Below, one piece after another: positions 7,175 through 8,264 of a stretch of DNA of 8,264 bases (within the stretch, counting starts at the first letter, position 1; each line of letters starts with the position of its first letter). Source of the DNA: Deltaproteobacteria bacterium (lineage in GTDB: Bacteria; Myxococcota_A; UBA796; UBA2385); NCBI GenBank assembly GCA_003694325.1, contig RFKJ01000245.1, positions 1 to 8,264 of the forward strand, in the 5' to 3' direction. The notes below the pieces were generated by a model that ran no database searches, was not told the DNA's origin, and saw only the letters and a program-made list of their open reading frames with translations. The position numbers were made by a program, and so were the translations under genes.

Positions 7175-8264
7175 GTGCGCAACCCGGAGCAGCCGCCCGT
7201 CCACCTGGTGAGCGGACGGAGGATCCGCCTGGGGGAGGACCGGAATGCCGACGGCAGCGTCGACGCCGAGCTTCAGCTCGGAGGAGGTTCGTGGCGGCCG
7301 GTGCGGCTCGAGCCGCTGGAGTGGTCCCGGCCGTTGACCCCGTCCGAGGCTCGGCGCCTGCTGGCGGCGGGGAGGCTGTTGCGCCGACGGTGCGGGGATG
7401 ACGTGGTCGCCCTGCTCGACCTCGGCGCCATCGACGGTCGGCTCGTGCGGGTCACCGAGCGATGGGACGGTGTGGCGCTGCGGGCGGCGTTGTGGGGCGT
7501 GCCACTGCCGTTGCGGGTCGCCGCCGAGCTGGTGGGCCGGGTCGCCGCGATCATCGCGGCGGCCCACGATGCCCGCCCGCCCATCGTCCACGGCCGGCTG
7601 ACGGCCGACGCCGTGGTGCTCGGCAGCGACGGGCGCCTCCGCCTGCGGGGCTTCGACCTGGGCGGGGGCGGGGCCGGGCCTGCCGACGACGTGTACGCCA
7701 TGGGGGCGCTGCTCTACGAGCTGCTCGCCGGACAGCCGCTGCCCCCCTTGCCGATCCAGGCCGATGCCTGCCGGGCTCGCGTCCGCGACCTGGTCACGGC
7801 GGTGCCCTTCGTGCCGCCCGCGGTGATCGAGATCCTCGTCCAGAGCCTGGCCTTCGAGCCGGGTGACCGGCCGGCTGCCGCCGCCGTTGCCCGGATGCTG
7901 ACCGAGGTGGCCCGGAAGGCCGAGGGTGAGTCGCTTTCGGCCTGGATCGACGGGGAGCTGGCGCGGTTCGAGGGCGATGGCATGGCCCGGGCAGCCATCG
8001 CCGAGGAGCCGACCGCCGACGAGGCGACGGTGGACGTGCCAGCCGCCCGGGAGTCCACCGCCGACGAGGCGACGGTGGACGAGCCGGCCGCCCGGGAGTC
8101 CACCGCCGACGAGGCGACGGTGGAGGAGCCGGCCGTCGATGTGGCCGAGGTCCTCGAAGCCCTGCCGGTGCCCGACCTCGAGGCGCCGGCCGCGGTGCTG
8201 GTCGAAGCGCGGGCGCCGCGTGAGCTGGTGGCTGCGCCGGACGCCTGGGGCGCCGAGCCGCCCG
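7175..8264 (+). CDS. Kinase-fold protein with degenerate motifs, predicted pseudokinase (partial, 3' end outside window)
   Basis: At least 363 residues are present and the frame is open to the right edge. Residues about 15-245 read as a reduced Hanks-kinase fold: IVHGRL (137-142) in the catalytic-loop position, FDLG (160-163) in the DFG position, DVYAMGALLYELLAG (172-186) as helix F, and a GDRP near 230-233. The catalytic Asp is Arg141, the Asn position is Ala146, and no Lys exists before residue 248, so the ATP-binding Lys is absent. Only about eight residues separate FDLG from DVYAMG, so the activation segment and APE motif are missing. The region after residue 250 is acidic and Ala/Pro-rich, with a three-copy 15-residue repeat at 280-319. 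I chose GTG 7175 because GAGGA lies at 7166-7170, four bases upstream. GTG 7100 and GTG 7208 are in-frame alternatives. The shared HGRL with the kinase-like gene at 373-1353 suggests the two are related. Activity as a kinase is very unlikely; the role is unknown, and a further domain may follow beyond the edge. Confidence 0.8.
   Translation, partial: MRNPEQPPVHLVSGRRIRLGEDRNADGSVDAELQLGGGSWRPVRLEPLEWSRPLTPSEARRLLAAGRLLRRRCGDDVVALLDLGAIDGRLVRVTERWDGVALRAALWGVPLPLRVAAELVGRVAAIIAAAHDARPPIVHGRLTADAVVLGSDGRLRLRGFDLGGGGAGPADDVYAMGALLYELLAGQPLPPLPIQADACRARVRDLVTAVPFVPPAVIEILVQSLAFEPGDRPAAAAVARMLTEVARKAEGESLSAWIDGELARFEGDGMARAAIAEEPTADEATVDVPAARESTADEATVDEPAARESTADEATVEEPAVDVAEVLEALPVPDLEAPAAVLVEARAPRELVAAPDAWGAEPP
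8012..8134 (+). repeat. 45-base in-frame tandem repeat, about 2.7 copies
   Basis: Units start at 8012, 8057 and 8102, exactly 45 bases apart. The third breaks down after about 33 bases. Each encodes a 15-residue unit of the form TADEATVDEPAARES, within the linker of the second pseudokinase. The copies are nearly identical at the DNA level, so the expansion is recent. The encoded segment is acidic, likely disordered, and rich in Thr and Ser. Confidence 0.93.

Noticed and set aside
5888..7591. A 567-codon - strand open frame opposite the RelA/SpoT-like gene
   Set aside because: It is antisense to a well-supported gene, has no recognisable motifs, and also overlaps the second pseudokinase.
7714..8103. 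A 129-codon - strand frame with Ser/Ala repeats
   Set aside because: It is the antisense image of the 45-base tandem repeat in the second pseudokinase, which is in frame with a recognisable protein on the + strand.

Overview
The window is very GC-rich DNA from a bacterial chromosome. It holds five protein-coding genes, and no RNA gene, CRISPR array or insertion sequence that I can see. The lineage is uncertain. Two divergent Ser/Thr-kinase-like proteins, plus a conserved protein of a type I remember mainly from myxobacteria and other former Deltaproteobacteria, point to Myxococcota or a related high-GC group. A high-GC actinobacterium cannot be excluded from sequence alone.

Layout, left to right. 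Positions 1-372 hold no gene I can support. A kinase-fold protein follows on the + strand (373-1353), probably from a TTG start; it lacks the catalytic residues of a working kinase. It converges on mfd, which is complete on the - strand (4940 down to 1449) and encodes the transcription-repair coupling factor. Upstream of mfd on the same strand, 65 bases away, is a 252-residue multi-pass membrane protein (5764 down to 5006), probably co-transcribed with mfd. A 162-base divergent intergenic region separates it from a + strand gene (5927-7069) for a conserved 380-residue protein. After a short gap with two hairpins comes the start of a second kinase-fold protein (about 7175 to beyond the right edge), with even fewer kinase motifs and a 15-residue tandem repeat.

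The most interesting gene is the one at 5927-7069. Its C-terminal half carries, in the right order, residues that resemble the signature of RelA/SpoT-type (p)ppGpp synthetases: a GNRKS...STITK segment, an FDKLRFRIV strand, an SYRVVNF segment, a TEFQ strand and a final NAHERYK. A strongly basic tail follows. I suggest it is a divergent RelA/SpoT-fold nucleotidyltransferase without a hydrolase domain. The second notable point is the pair of pseudokinases, both with HGRL in place of the catalytic HRDL, on either side of mfd, the membrane gene and the RelA/SpoT-like gene. No direct functional link among these genes is shown; shared neighbourhood is the only evidence.
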